Part shown: positions 56,414 to 64,000 of the stretch, piece after piece | Numbering within the stretch: the first letter of the stretch is position 1 | How the letters are laid out: every line of letters begins with the position of its first letter | NCBI RefSeq assembly: GCF_003386285.1 | Contig: NZ_QPNC01000013.1 | Location: 93,664 to 157,663 of the forward strand | Direction: 5' to 3' | DNA length: 64,000 nt | DNA from: Nocardiopsis sp. FIRDI 009 | GTDB taxonomy: Bacteria > Actinomycetota > Actinomycetes > Streptosporangiales > Streptosporangiaceae | The notes under the pieces: model-generated | What the model saw: the letters and a program-made list of their open reading frames with translations, nothing else | Database searches by the model: none | Told to the model about the DNA's origin: nothing | Position numbers and translations under genes: made by a program

Positions 56414-57178
56414 GTGAAACGCATCGGGATCATCGGGGTGGGCGAGATCGGCCGGGCCATCGTCGACGGACTGTGCGACGGGGTCGAGGAGCCCCCGGAG
56501 ATCCACCTCTCCCCCCGGGGCGCCCGCACCACCGCGGAACTCGCCGAACGCTACGAGAACGTGCACGTGTGCCCCGACAACCAGGAAGTGGTGAACCGCT
56601 CCGGGATCGTCGTCATCGCCGTGCGCCCCCAGGACCGGTCCGAGGCCCTGGCCGGGCTGCGGGTGGACGGCGACACCGTGGTGGTCAACGTGATGGCCGG
56701 TGTCGCCAACGACGACCTGCGCGGGACACTCGCCACCGACGCCCCGCTGGTACGGGCCATCCCCCTGCCCGCCATCCGTGAACGCCGCTCCATCACGGTG
56801 ACGTGCCCGTCGCACCCGGAGGTGGACGCCCTCTTCGAACGCCTGGGCGGATCGCTCCCGGTCACGGACGAGGCCGACCTCAACGTGTTCTCCGCGCTGA
56901 CCGCGACACTGACCACCCACTACCGGTACCTCGCCACGCTCACGGAGTGGGCCACCAGCCAGGGCATCGCCGCCGACGACGCGGACCGTTACGTCCGCGG
57001 CCTCTTCCAGAGCGTCGGCCGTGCCCTGGGCGACGGGAGCCGTTCCCTCCACACGCTCGCGGCCGACCACGAGACCCCGAACGGCATCAACGAACGCGTC
57101 CGCACCGCATGGTTCGACCCGGCCAACTCCGCGGCCCTCCGCCGAACCCTCGACGACCTCCTGCGCGACCTGGGGTAG
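56414..57178 (+). CDS. pyrroline-5-carboxylate reductase-like protein
   Basis: 254 residues from GTG 56414, with GGGAGG upstream. N-terminal Rossmann motif IGIIGVGEIGRAIVDG and ProC-like segments VVVIAVRPQD, VVVNVMAGVANDDL and LVRAIPLPAIRERRSITVTC. ProC proteins usually have AMPNTP where this one has AIPLPA, so it may act on another substrate. The dimerisation helix region is present (ALTATLTTHYRYLATLTEWA). Confidence 0.82.
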   Translation: MKRIGIIGVGEIGRAIVDGLCDGVEEPPEIHLSPRGARTTAELAERYENVHVCPDNQEVVNRSGIVVIAVRPQDRSEALAGLRVDGDTVVVNVMAGVANDDLRGTLATDAPLVRAIPLPAIRERRSITVTCPSHPEVDALFERLGGSLPVTDEADLNVFSALTATLTTHYRYLATLTEWATSQGIAADDADRYVRGLFQSVGRALGDGSRSLHTLAADHETPNGINERVRTAWFDPANSAALRRTLDDLLRDLG

Positions 57179-57328
57179 CCGACCGGGGTACCGCACCGGT
57201 GGTGGCCCCAGCACGGGACAGGAGGGACCTTCGCCCCTGCCCCCGGGGTCCACCGCCCCCGCTCAGGAGAGCCCGCGTACCCCAAGCTGGGAAGAGTAGG
57301 GGGTGCGCTAGACCAGACAGGGGCTGTC

Positions 57329-58123
57329 ATGAACCGGCCGACGACGTGGGCCGCCCCCGAGGTGGCCGTTGAACACCGGGGAGCGGTGCCGCGGGACGCC
57401 GCCGACCACGCCCGCTCGACGGTCGCAGCGGTGTCCGGGCGTGCGCCGGAACCGGTGCTCTTCGCCCGCGTGCGACTGACCATGACCGCCGGTGCCGCGG
57501 TGGCGCGTCCGGCGGTCGCACAGGCCAACCTGGACGTCAACGGCCGCCTGGTGAGGGCGCAGGTGGCGGCGGCGACCATGCGCGAGGCCGTCGACCTGCT
57601 GCACGACCGGTTACTGGTCCGACTCGACCGGATCGGCCGACACTGGGAGGCCCGCCGCGGGGGGCGGCCGACGGCGGGACCGCACGGGTGGCGGCACGGA
57701 GCCGAGCCCACACACCGCCCCGACCACTACCCGCGCCCGGTGGAGGAGCGGGAGGTGATCCGGCACAAGTCGTTCACGCTGTCCACGGAGACCCCGGACG
57801 AGGCGGCCTTCGACATGGAGATGCTCGACTACGACTTCCTGCTGTTCACCGACGCCGAGACCGGGCAGGACAGCGTCATCTACCGCTCGGACGAGGGATA
57901 CCGGCTGGCCCGGGTGGCACCGCGTCCCCGCCGCGACGGCACGACCGCCGTCCCCCTGACGGTCAGCCCACACCCCCCGCCCCGGTTGGGCGTTCGGGAG
58001 GCGATCGACCGGTTGGAGACCACCGGGCTGCCGTTCGTCTTCTTCCTCGACGCGCGGACCGAGCGGGGCAACGTGCTCTACCACCGCTACGACGGCCACT
58101 ACGGTCTGATCACCCCCGCATAG
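57329..58123 (+). CDS. ribosome-hibernation factor-like protein (HPF/RaiA family)
   Basis: 264 residues. Residues ~40-110 resemble the ribosome-binding S30AE domain (VLFARVRLTMTAGAAVARPA, ANLDVNGRLVRAQ). Two copies of the HPF C-terminal dimerisation domain follow: about 143-200 (KSFTLSTETPDEAAFDMEML, FLLFTDAETGQDSVIYR) and about 210-264 (REAIDRLETTGLPFVFFLDA, HRYDGHYGLI). Ordinary long HPF has one such domain. It is followed after 16 bases by a phosphoribosyltransferase gene, a pairing seen in actinobacterial dormancy loci. Confidence 0.82.
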   Translation: MNRPTTWAAPEVAVEHRGAVPRDAADHARSTVAAVSGRAPEPVLFARVRLTMTAGAAVARPAVAQANLDVNGRLVRAQVAAATMREAVDLLHDRLLVRLDRIGRHWEARRGGRPTAGPHGWRHGAEPTHRPDHYPRPVEEREVIRHKSFTLSTETPDEAAFDMEMLDYDFLLFTDAETGQDSVIYRSDEGYRLARVAPRPRRDGTTAVPLTVSPHPPPRLGVREAIDRLETTGLPFVFFLDARTERGNVLYHRYDGHYGLITPA

Positions 58124-58139
58124 CCCCGAGGAGGACACG

Positions 58140-58790
58140 ATGACGGAGTTTCGCGACCGCGTCGACGCCGGACGGCGCCTGGCCGAGCGGCTGGAACACC
58201 TGGGCGACGAGGACGTCGTCGTGCTGGGGCTGCCACGCGGCGGCGTGCCCGTCGCCTTCGAGGTCGCTCGGCGGTTGCGCGCGCCACTGGACGTGATCGT
58301 GATCCGCAAACTGGGCGTCCCCCACCAGCCCGAACTGGCCATGGGCGCCATCGGCGAGGGCGGCGTACGGGTCGTCAACGACCAGGTCGTCCGGATGGCC
58401 GGCGCCAGCGAGGCGGAACTGGACGCGGCACAGCGACGTGAGCGGGCCGAACTTGAGGCGCGGGTGGAACGGTTCCGCCGCGGCCGGTCCCGTGTTCCGC
58501 TGACCGGACGCACGGTCGTCCTCGTCGACGACGGCGTGGCCACCGGGGCGACCGCGCGGGCGGCGTGCCGGGTGGCCCGCGCCCAGGGAGCCGACCGGGT
58601 GGTGCTCGCGGTACCCGTGGGGTCCCCCGACTCGATCGCGGACCTGCGCCGGGTCGCCGACGAGGTGGTGTGCGTCCAGGAGCCCGAGTTCTTCCACGCC
58701 GTCGGCGAGTGGTACCAGGAGTTCTCCCAGACGCCGGACGAGGAGGTGGTCGAACTTCTGGAGCGCGCCGCCCGCACCGACCGCGGTTGA
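58140..58790 (+). CDS. phosphoribosyltransferase-domain protein
   Basis: 216 residues. PRPP motif TVVLVDDGVATGATARAACR; N-terminal LGLPRGGVPVAFEVARRL and VIVIRKLGVPHQPELAMGAI are those of the Rv0571c-like group. ATG preceded by GAGGA. Likely co-transcribed with the HPF-like gene; substrate unknown. Confidence 0.87.
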   Translation: MTEFRDRVDAGRRLAERLEHLGDEDVVVLGLPRGGVPVAFEVARRLRAPLDVIVIRKLGVPHQPELAMGAIGEGGVRVVNDQVVRMAGASEAELDAAQRRERAELEARVERFRRGRSRVPLTGRTVVLVDDGVATGATARAACRVARAQGADRVVLAVPVGSPDSIADLRRVADEVVCVQEPEFFHAVGEWYQEFSQTPDEEVVELLERAARTDRG

Positions 58791-58887
58791 GTTCCCCGCG
58801 TGCCCCCGGCGCTCCGGTGGCGGCGGAACGGAACGCCGGGGCGGACCCGCCCCACGGGAGTCCCGCAGGGACACTCGGGAGTCGCGA

Positions 58888-58912
58888 TATCATATGGAGA
58901 ACTTCATATGAA
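58888..58912 (+). promoter_or_regulatory. probable operator of the GntR gene
   Basis: TCATATG occurs at 58890-58896 and 58904-58910, giving an approximate palindrome ATATGgAG-aa-CTtCATAT over 58892-58909. It is an AT-rich island in GC-rich DNA 20 bases before the GntR start, fitting an autoregulatory GntR/FCD site. Confidence 0.65.
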
Positions 58913-58930
58913 CGAGATCGGTGATGTGGA

Positions 58931-59611
58931 ATGACAACCGTGGGCAGCAGGGCGCGCGGCCTCCCCGAGGAGGTCGCCGCCTATGTCCGGGAGCTCATCC
59001 TCTCGGGCGAGGTCCGTCCCGGAGAGTTCCTGCGACTCGAACCGATCGCCGAGGCCGTGGGCGTGAGCAACACCCCGGTTCGCGAGGGGCTCCTCGCCCT
59101 GCGCAGTGAGGGCTTCGTCAAGCTGGTGCCCCGGCGCGGCTTCATGGTCGAGACCTTCACGGCCGAGGACGTCCACGACATCTTCTGGGCCCAGGCCAAG
59201 CTGGCCGGTGAGCTCGCCGCCCGCGCAGCCAAGCGGATCACCCCCGAGGAGATCTCGCGGCTGGAGGAGATCGTCGACGACTACGAGAAGGCCGTCAAGG
59301 CCGAGGACGACGAGCGGATCGGAGCTCTGGGCCACGCGTTCCACCGCCAGGTCAACCTGGCCGCGCGCTCCCACCGCCTGGCGCTGATCCTGGGGTCGAT
59401 CGTGCAGCACCTGCCCAACCGCTTCTACGCGACGATCGAGGGCCACGTCGAGGCCACCCGCGAGGACCACCGCAAGATCATCGAGGCCCTGCGCTCGGGC
59501 AACGTCCGGGAGGCCCGCAAGCTGACCGAGGGCCACATCCAGGAGAGCACCAAGCACCTGGTCGACCTCCTGCAGCGGCGCGGCCTCTGGGACGGACAGG
59601 GGTCCGCCTGA
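58931..59611 (+). CDS. GntR-family regulator with FCD domain
   Basis: 226 residues. Winged HTH: VAAYVRELILSGEVRPGEFL and VSNTPVREGLLALRSEGFVK; helical FCD ligand domain with ALGHAFHRQVNLAARSHRLA and EDHRKIIEALRSGNVREARK carrying the metal-binding His residues. It probably senses a carboxylic acid. No adjacent target gene, so it may act at a distance and on itself. Confidence 0.92.
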   Translation: MTTVGSRARGLPEEVAAYVRELILSGEVRPGEFLRLEPIAEAVGVSNTPVREGLLALRSEGFVKLVPRRGFMVETFTAEDVHDIFWAQAKLAGELAARAAKRITPEEISRLEEIVDDYEKAVKAEDDERIGALGHAFHRQVNLAARSHRLALILGSIVQHLPNRFYATIEGHVEATREDHRKIIEALRSGNVREARKLTEGHIQESTKHLVDLLQRRGLWDGQGSA

Positions 59612-59805
59612 CCGGTCGCCCACGGAGTTGGGGCGCCGTACATCGGTCTGGATCGAACTCTCGCCCGACCCTCTCCCCGCCTGGGCGGAGGCGGCCGTGG
59701 TGGCCTGGTTCTCCCGAAGCTACGGCGAGGGGCAAAGTAACCCGTGAGTAGCTACGATTCATGTACCGACGCCTCGATGTGCTCACCGTCACTCTCACAC
59801 ACCAA

Positions 59806-59840
59806 TACACCGGTGTACCGGGGTGCCAGTACACCGGTGT
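59806..59840. repeat. two ACACCGGTGT palindromes
   Basis: TACACCGGTGTA at 59806-59817 and ACACCGGTGT at 59831-59840, centres 24 bp apart. They look like a double operator but lie downstream of both the GntR gene and the FtsX gene, with no gene start nearby. Confidence 0.75.
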
Positions 59841-59894
59841 TTCAGTGGAAAGCGTGTCGTGGAAGGTGAGGGCCGACCCCGCCGGATTCGCCCC

Positions 59895-62402
59895 TCATGC
59901 TGTCCCAGCGGATCGCCGTGTCGGCCGGTATCCGGTGAGCCCGGCGGCGACGGCGGTGACAGCCACTGTGGCGGTGAGAGGACCCCAGGGAATCGCGGGT
60001 GGCCAGTCTCCCCACGCCTGCAGTGCCGCGGCCATCGCCACGCTGCCTCCGACCAGGCCCAGGAGCGCGGCCGGAACGGTCAGGGCCAGCAGGCGTGCCG
60101 CGGTCATGAGACGCACGAACCGGGGCCGTGCGCCCACCGCCGCCATGACCTCGTCGTCACGGGCGTTCTCCGCGGCCGAGAGCGCGCCGGCGATGGCGGC
60201 GGTCCCCACCGCGGTGAGGGCGGCCAACCCGGTGAACAGCCACAGGACGTAGGCGATGTCTGTTCCGTCGTAGCCGCGTTCGACGTAGAGGTTGGCCTGT
60301 CCCCCCAGGTGACGGTCGGTCGCGACGTGCGCCGCGTCGACCTGCTCAGGGGTGGGCGTCGTCTGCGCCACCAGCAGGGCCTCACGTACCGGGCTGGTCT
60401 CGAGGTTGTGTTCGGCCAGGGTCTGCGGCGATATCAGGGCGTGCGGCAGGCGTGTGTGAACCCCTTGGGGGATCACGAGTTCTGCGTCCAGTTCCACGGC
60501 TTGTCCGGAGGAACCGGTGCTTGGACTCAGGAGGGCCCGGCCGGGGCTGTGCTGGAGTGCGTCGTTGGTCAGGACGACCCGGCCGTCCCGGAGCGCGCGA
60601 AGGGCCTGTTCTTGTTGGTCCTGTTCAGGGAACAGGGCCAAGACCAGGTTCTCGTCGCCCACCGCGACGGACTCGACGGGTGTGATGCCTGCGGGCAGAT
60701 CCTGTGCGCACTCCGTTGGAGAGCTGGGACCGTCGGCGGAGGTCGAGCACCGCCACGCGGCGTTGTCCAAGACCAGGCGCACCGGGCCCTCATCGGTGGC
60801 CGCCGCAGCGTAGGGGATGCGCACAACCTCCGCACCGCCCAGCGCCTGGGTGAGCGGACTCAGCGCGTCGTCGTCGGAGGGCAGGGGGCCGCTCACGATG
60901 GCCTGGCCTTCGAGGAGTTCGGGCACGTAGGTGCGCGCGTTGTACCGGTCACCGCTGTGGATGAGCACTCCGGCCACCGAGGCCGCGGCCATGACCGCGC
61001 AGACCGCCACTGCCAGGGGCAGCGACCGCGACCGGCTGCGGGCAGGGCCCCGCAGCGCCACGCGTGCACGTACCGGAAGGCGTGCGGCGACCGCCGACAA
61101 GGCGCGCAACAGCAAGCCGCAGGAGCCGAGCAACCCGAGCGCGTAGGTGATGGCCCCCGCTCCCGCGATCGGGACGATCCCAGTGGCCGTGCCGGTGACG
61201 AGGACCACCAGTCCCACCGCCGCCAGCACCGGCCACCACCACGCGCCACGCCGATGGGGCACGGAGCGGGGGGCGTCCCGCAGCGCGACGGCAGGGCCTT
61301 GGCGTGCCGCCGACCTGGCCGGGAGCCAGGCGGCGACCAGACCCGCCCCCAGGGCCAGGAGCACGATCCAGACGAGCTGGTCGAGGCGGATCACCGGCGT
61401 CCCCCAGGACATGCCCGTGATCTGCTCTCCCACCGGTTGGCCGATCAGTGCGCCCGTGATGCCCAGGGCTGTTCCGGCCAGGGCCCCGGTCGCCGCCACG
61501 AGCACACCGTGCGCCACCAGGACCCGGCGCAGGTGGGAGGGGCGGGCTCCGGCCGCCGACAGCAGCGCCATGTCTCGTCGACGGCGTTGCGCGCAGAGCG
61601 TGAACACGGCCGCCGCCAGCAGTCCGACCTCGCCCAGGCCCAACGCGGTGAACAACAGCACCGCACGGTCATCGTCACGCGTGGTGTCCTCAGCCGCTGG
61701 CGGGGCTCCCGGTGTGGGGCCGGGGGTGCGCGGGTCCACGGTGAAGCCGAGCGGGCCGAGCAGCTCCACCAGTTCGGGCTCACGCATATCCGAGGGCAGT
61801 CCCCCGATCACCCATGGGCCGCTGCTGCCGTCGGAGGCGGCCAACTCCCGGTCCTGGGGCGCAGAGACGAGGAAGTCACGCTCGTAGTCGGTGGGATCGA
61901 CCACCAGCCCGGTGACGGTGACCGTGCTGTCCTGGCCCACGGTCAGGCGGTCGCCGACCCCCACCCCCGTACCGTCAGTGAGGTGTTGGCTCACCAGCAC
62001 CTCACCGGCGCGTTCGGGAGCACGACCGTCGACGATCTCCACCATGCCCTGGGTGAGCGGGTCGGCCACATCCATCAGGACCACGGAGGTGGGAACCGAA
62101 CCGTGCCCGGTCTCCACGGAAAGCACGGCATTGGGAACCGGCACGATTCTCGCCCGCTCGGGGAGGGCCTGACGCAACAGGGCGAGGGAGGCTTCGTCCG
62201 TCTCGGCATACACACGCGCCTGGGCCGCGCCCATGGCCGCTGTCCGCTCCTCCTCAGGAGAAGGTATGCCGGTGCTGTAGAGGATCTGCACCATCACGGC
62301 GACGGCCACCGGCAAGCCGAGCAGCCCCGCCCCCAACAGGGCACGTGTACCGTCCTGTCTGAACATGCGCCACGCCAGAACCAGACTGAGCGGCCTGATC
62401 AC
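59895..62402 (-). CDS. FtsX-type ABC permease
   Basis: 835 residues from GTG 62402, overlapping the ATPase stop (GTGA). N-terminal membrane segment (about 20-40), a large extracytoplasmic domain, three-helix FtsX block (ALGLGEVGLLAAAVFTLCAQ, ALLSAAGARPSHLRRVLVAH), then a second half with its own block (TAVGTAAIAGALSAAENARD). This MacB-like layout is used in efflux of peptides or drugs and in envelope stress responses. Substrate unknown. Confidence 0.87.
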   Translation of the reverse strand: MIRPLSLVLAWRMFRQDGTRALLGAGLLGLPVAVAVMVQILYSTGIPSPEEERTAAMGAAQARVYAETDEASLALLRQALPERARIVPVPNAVLSVETGHGSVPTSVVLMDVADPLTQGMVEIVDGRAPERAGEVLVSQHLTDGTGVGVGDRLTVGQDSTVTVTGLVVDPTDYERDFLVSAPQDRELAASDGSSGPWVIGGLPSDMREPELVELLGPLGFTVDPRTPGPTPGAPPAAEDTTRDDDRAVLLFTALGLGEVGLLAAAVFTLCAQRRRRDMALLSAAGARPSHLRRVLVAHGVLVAATGALAGTALGITGALIGQPVGEQITGMSWGTPVIRLDQLVWIVLLALGAGLVAAWLPARSAARQGPAVALRDAPRSVPHRRGAWWWPVLAAVGLVVLVTGTATGIVPIAGAGAITYALGLLGSCGLLLRALSAVAARLPVRARVALRGPARSRSRSLPLAVAVCAVMAAASVAGVLIHSGDRYNARTYVPELLEGQAIVSGPLPSDDDALSPLTQALGGAEVVRIPYAAAATDEGPVRLVLDNAAWRCSTSADGPSSPTECAQDLPAGITPVESVAVGDENLVLALFPEQDQQEQALRALRDGRVVLTNDALQHSPGRALLSPSTGSSGQAVELDAELVIPQGVHTRLPHALISPQTLAEHNLETSPVREALLVAQTTPTPEQVDAAHVATDRHLGGQANLYVERGYDGTDIAYVLWLFTGLAALTAVGTAAIAGALSAAENARDDEVMAAVGARPRFVRLMTAARLLALTVPAALLGLVGGSVAMAAALQAWGDWPPAIPWGPLTATVAVTAVAAGLTGYRPTRRSAGTA

Positions 62403-63118
62403 AGCACGCCCCCCTGAACCGGGCCGAGGACGCCGTCGCGCATCACCAGCACCCGATCGGCCAGCGCCGACCACTCCTGATCATGGGTTCCCACCAACAC
62501 ACCCGCGCCGTGTTCCCGCGCCCGAGCCACCAGCGCCTCCCGCACCGCCCGCGACGACGCCGAATCCAGCGCACCGGTCGGCTCATCGGCGACGACCAAC
62601 CGGCGAGGACCAATCAACGCGCGAGCGATCGCCACCCGCTGACGTTGACCACCCGACATCTCCTCCGGGTAGCGGTCAGCCAGCTGATCGACCCCCAACT
62701 CCTCCAACGCGGCAAGGGCTCGGCGCCGCGCTCCACGCGTGCCCTCCAACTCCAGCGGAAGCGCCACGTTCTCCTGCGCGGTGAGCACGCTCAGCAGGTT
62801 GTACTCCTGAAAGACGTAGCCGACGCGGCGACGTCGCAGGTCGGCGCGACGCTTCGCACCGATGCCGATGACATCGTCACCGTCGACCCGCACCGTTCCC
62901 CGGGTGGGTTCGGCCAGGCATCCGGCGATCTGTAAGAGGCTGGATTTCCCGGCACCGCTCTGGCCGTAGAGCACGACCACCTCGCCGCGTTCGATCCGCA
63001 ACGACGCGTCTCTCACGGCTACGACCCGGGCCTGGCCAACGCCGTACTCCTGGACCACACCGTCCATGTGCAGAGGTAGCGTCGTGTTCTCGATGTGTAC
63101 CTGTTCTTCAGTGGTCAC
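62399..63118 (-). CDS. ABC transporter ATPase (MacB/LolD type)
   Basis: 239 residues from GTG 63118. Walker A GQSGAGKSS, Q-loop FQEYNLLSVLTAQENVALPL, signature MSGGQRQRVAIARALI, Walker B LVVADEPTGALD. It pairs with the FtsX-like permease. The start is uncertain: GTG 63118 has no ribosome site, while a TTG at 63211 in frame has GGAGG upstream but would add about 30 unnatural residues across an inverted repeat. Transcription comes from the right. Confidence 0.87.
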   Translation of the reverse strand: MTTEEQVHIENTTLPLHMDGVVQEYGVGQARVVAVRDASLRIERGEVVVLYGQSGAGKSSLLQIAGCLAEPTRGTVRVDGDDVIGIGAKRRADLRRRRVGYVFQEYNLLSVLTAQENVALPLELEGTRGARRRALAALEELGVDQLADRYPEEMSGGQRQRVAIARALIGPRRLVVADEPTGALDSASSRAVREALVARAREHGAGVLVGTHDQEWSALADRVLVMRDGVLGPVQGGVL

Positions 63119-63141
63119 CGTCACCGCCCGATTTGTTGGAG

Positions 63142-63203
63142 CCGTACAGCGGCGGTTCGTGTGCGGTGGTGAAATGGAAGTGCACACAGCCGCCGCTGTA
63201 CGG
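63142..63203 (-). promoter_or_regulatory. 14-bp inverted repeat before the ABC operon
   Basis: CCGTACAGCGGCGG (63142-63155) and its exact complement CCGCCGCTGTACGG (63190-63203) are separated by 34 bases that hold a second, 5-bp inverted pair. It lies 24-85 bases upstream of the GTG of the ATPase gene. It can be a pair of operators or a hairpin in the transcript leader. Confidence 0.8.
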
Positions 63204-63292
63204 TACCTCAATGACTTTCGCCTCCGCGATTCCCTGTTTCAAGGATGTGCTCAGCGAAGACAAAAAGGAGGTCGGTGCGGTATCGGCGGTGG

Positions 63293-63607
63293 CTAGGCCA
63301 CGTCGATGCGCGCTGCGCGCGCGTCCCCGAACGTGCAGCTCACGGTGACGTTTCCGTCGCCGTACTGCCAGGCCGAGTAGCGGTCGGGCTGGTAGGGGCA
63401 GTCGGCGCGCAGGCGCCACTGCTCGTATGACGCTCCAACGCAGCTCGCGTAGGCGTCGCCGTTGCTGACGCCCTTGACGCAGCTCAGCAGAGCCCCCATG
63501 TCTCCGTCAGCGACGCTGTTCGCCGAGGCGGGAACAGCGGCTGCGGCCAGTCCCGCAGTCAGAAACGCGACGGCGGCAGATTTCCTCAGGGTGCGACCAA
63601 GTTGCAC
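63293..63607 (-). CDS. small secreted protein
   Basis: 104 residues from GTG 63607, preceded by AAAGGGG. Signal peptide LRKSAAVAFLTAGLAAAAVP then SANS at about residue 30. Mature ~74 residues contain four Cys (LLSCVKG, SCVGAS, ADCPYQ, VSCTFG), enough for two disulfides. No family recognised; possibly an inhibitor or toxin-like peptide. Confidence 0.72.
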   Translation of the reverse strand: MQLGRTLRKSAAVAFLTAGLAAAAVPASANSVADGDMGALLSCVKGVSNGDAYASCVGASYEQWRLRADCPYQPDRYSAWQYGDGNVTVSCTFGDARAARIDVA

Positions 63608-63761
63608 GAATGCCCCTTTCTTCGTTGCTTGCAGATGCACGAGAATCGTAAACACGTCGCAAATGTGGGTCAATGAGGGTGCGAATCACACTATAAGAGC
63701 AGATCACAGAGGTTCTCCGATATCGAAGACGCAGGTCAACCTGTCGGGCGAAATCGGCTGC

Positions 63762-63799
63762 CTGGGTGAGGATGGCCGGTTACGGCCATCCTCACCCAG
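63762..63799. terminator. strong hairpin, probable terminator
   Basis: A perfect 17-bp stem (CTGGGTGAGGATGGCCG and its complement) with loop GTTA. No U-tract. It would end transcription coming from the right edge of the window, or insulate the secreted-protein gene. Confidence 0.75.
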
Positions 63800-63868
63800 C
63801 GTCGGTTGCGAACGACCTTTTCGTGTTCTACGCCGATACTCCTGGTGCCGCTGTCAGCAGTTGATGCG

Positions 63869-63970
63869 TTATTTGCTGTCAGATCTCTTCTGTCCAGTTC
63901 CGAGTGGTGTCAGGCAGGTCCTGCTCCCGGGGTGATCCAGGGCTGTTTCAAAGTCGGGGTCGTGGTGCAT
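63869..63970 (-). CDS. possible short ORF at the window edge
   Basis: ATG 63970 opens 33 codons (MHHDPDFETALDHPGSRTCL…) to TAA 63869, a lower-GC patch. There is no ribosome site or known family. It may be the edge of an element continuing beyond the window. Very uncertain. Confidence 0.2.
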   Translation of the reverse strand: MHHDPDFETALDHPGSRTCLTPLGTGQKRSDSK

Positions 63971-64000
63971 CAGCGCTGATCACAGCCCTGTAGCGATCCG

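Noticed and set aside
59823..62417. 864-codon plus-strand frame
   Set aside because: Antisense of the FtsX-type permease.
63174..63296. 40-codon plus-strand ORF ending CGIGGG, with AAAGGAGGT inside, considered as a peptide precursor
   Set aside because: No ribosome site before its ATG, and the Shine-Dalgarno-like sequence has no usable start after it. It lies over the inverted repeat and the secreted gene's end, so chance is likelier.

Overview
The window is very GC-rich (roughly 70-75%). Its genes are tightly packed, often share 4-base start/stop overlaps and frequently start with GTG. It carries actinomycete hallmarks: a CBM2-GH48 cellulase under CebR/CelR-type operators, snapalysin, a HAIR-controlled lon, and a pca operon ending in a fused pcaL. 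It reads as chromosome of a filamentous actinomycete. The gene content and operators would fit Nocardiopsis, Thermobifida or a relative, but the genus is my inference. No rRNA, tRNA, CRISPR array or replication origin was recognised.

Layout. 1-5974: protocatechuate/4-hydroxybenzoate operon (pcaF end, pcaH, pcaG, pcaB, pcaL, pobA), each gene after pcaH overlapping the next. 6127-9515: a DoxX-like/zinc-finger anti-sigma factor, its frame-broken ECF sigma gene containing a 17-bp triplicated repeat, and a frame-broken membrane/beta-propeller gene. 9527-14499: two CebR-type operators, the GH48 exocellulase and a convergent ABC exporter. 14877-18616: a promoter with an operator, a tiny Arg-rich leader ORF, a HAD hydrolase, a Lon 3'-end remnant, and lon with its HspR (HAIR) element. 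19318-21320: GH1 beta-glucosidase with its own CebR-type operator, and a broken TetR gene. 21388-26141: VOC protein, family III CoA-transferase, and a fused alpha/beta E1 2-oxoacid dehydrogenase.

26.3-30.5 kb is a wreck of mobile DNA (IS5-type, tyrosine recombinase and Tn3 remnants). It encloses a P-loop protein and an ArsR-SDR pair with a 31-bp operator. 30.5-32.7 kb holds snapalysin and a TetR-YciI pair with twin operators.

32.8-48.7 kb is a complete L-rhamnose locus. It has a secreted BNR_4-type protein, mutarotase, an ABC importer (rhaS, Q, P, T), a LacI regulator, isomerase, kinase, and an aldolase fused to a lactaldehyde dehydrogenase. lutABC follows in the same operon, so the rhamnulose-1-phosphate cleavage product L-lactaldehyde can go through lactate to pyruvate. 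AAACGTTT-like operators lie at both divergent promoters.

48.9-64 kb is a mixed housekeeping and accessory stretch. It holds a HAD phosphatase, a persulfide dioxygenase-rhodanese protein, a sodium symporter beside an anmK gene broken by an internal deletion, YrhK, a PfpI protein, an alpha/beta-hydrolase pseudogene, a P5C-reductase-like protein, an HPF-like protein with a phosphoribosyltransferase, a GntR regulator, an FtsX-type ABC system with a conspicuous inverted repeat, and a small secreted protein.

At least five genes are frame-disrupted: the ECF sigma, the membrane/propeller gene, TetR, anmK and the alpha/beta hydrolase. Some breaks are single-base and could be sequence errors. The anmK deletion, the hydrolase stop codon and the 17-bp repeat are harder to explain that way.
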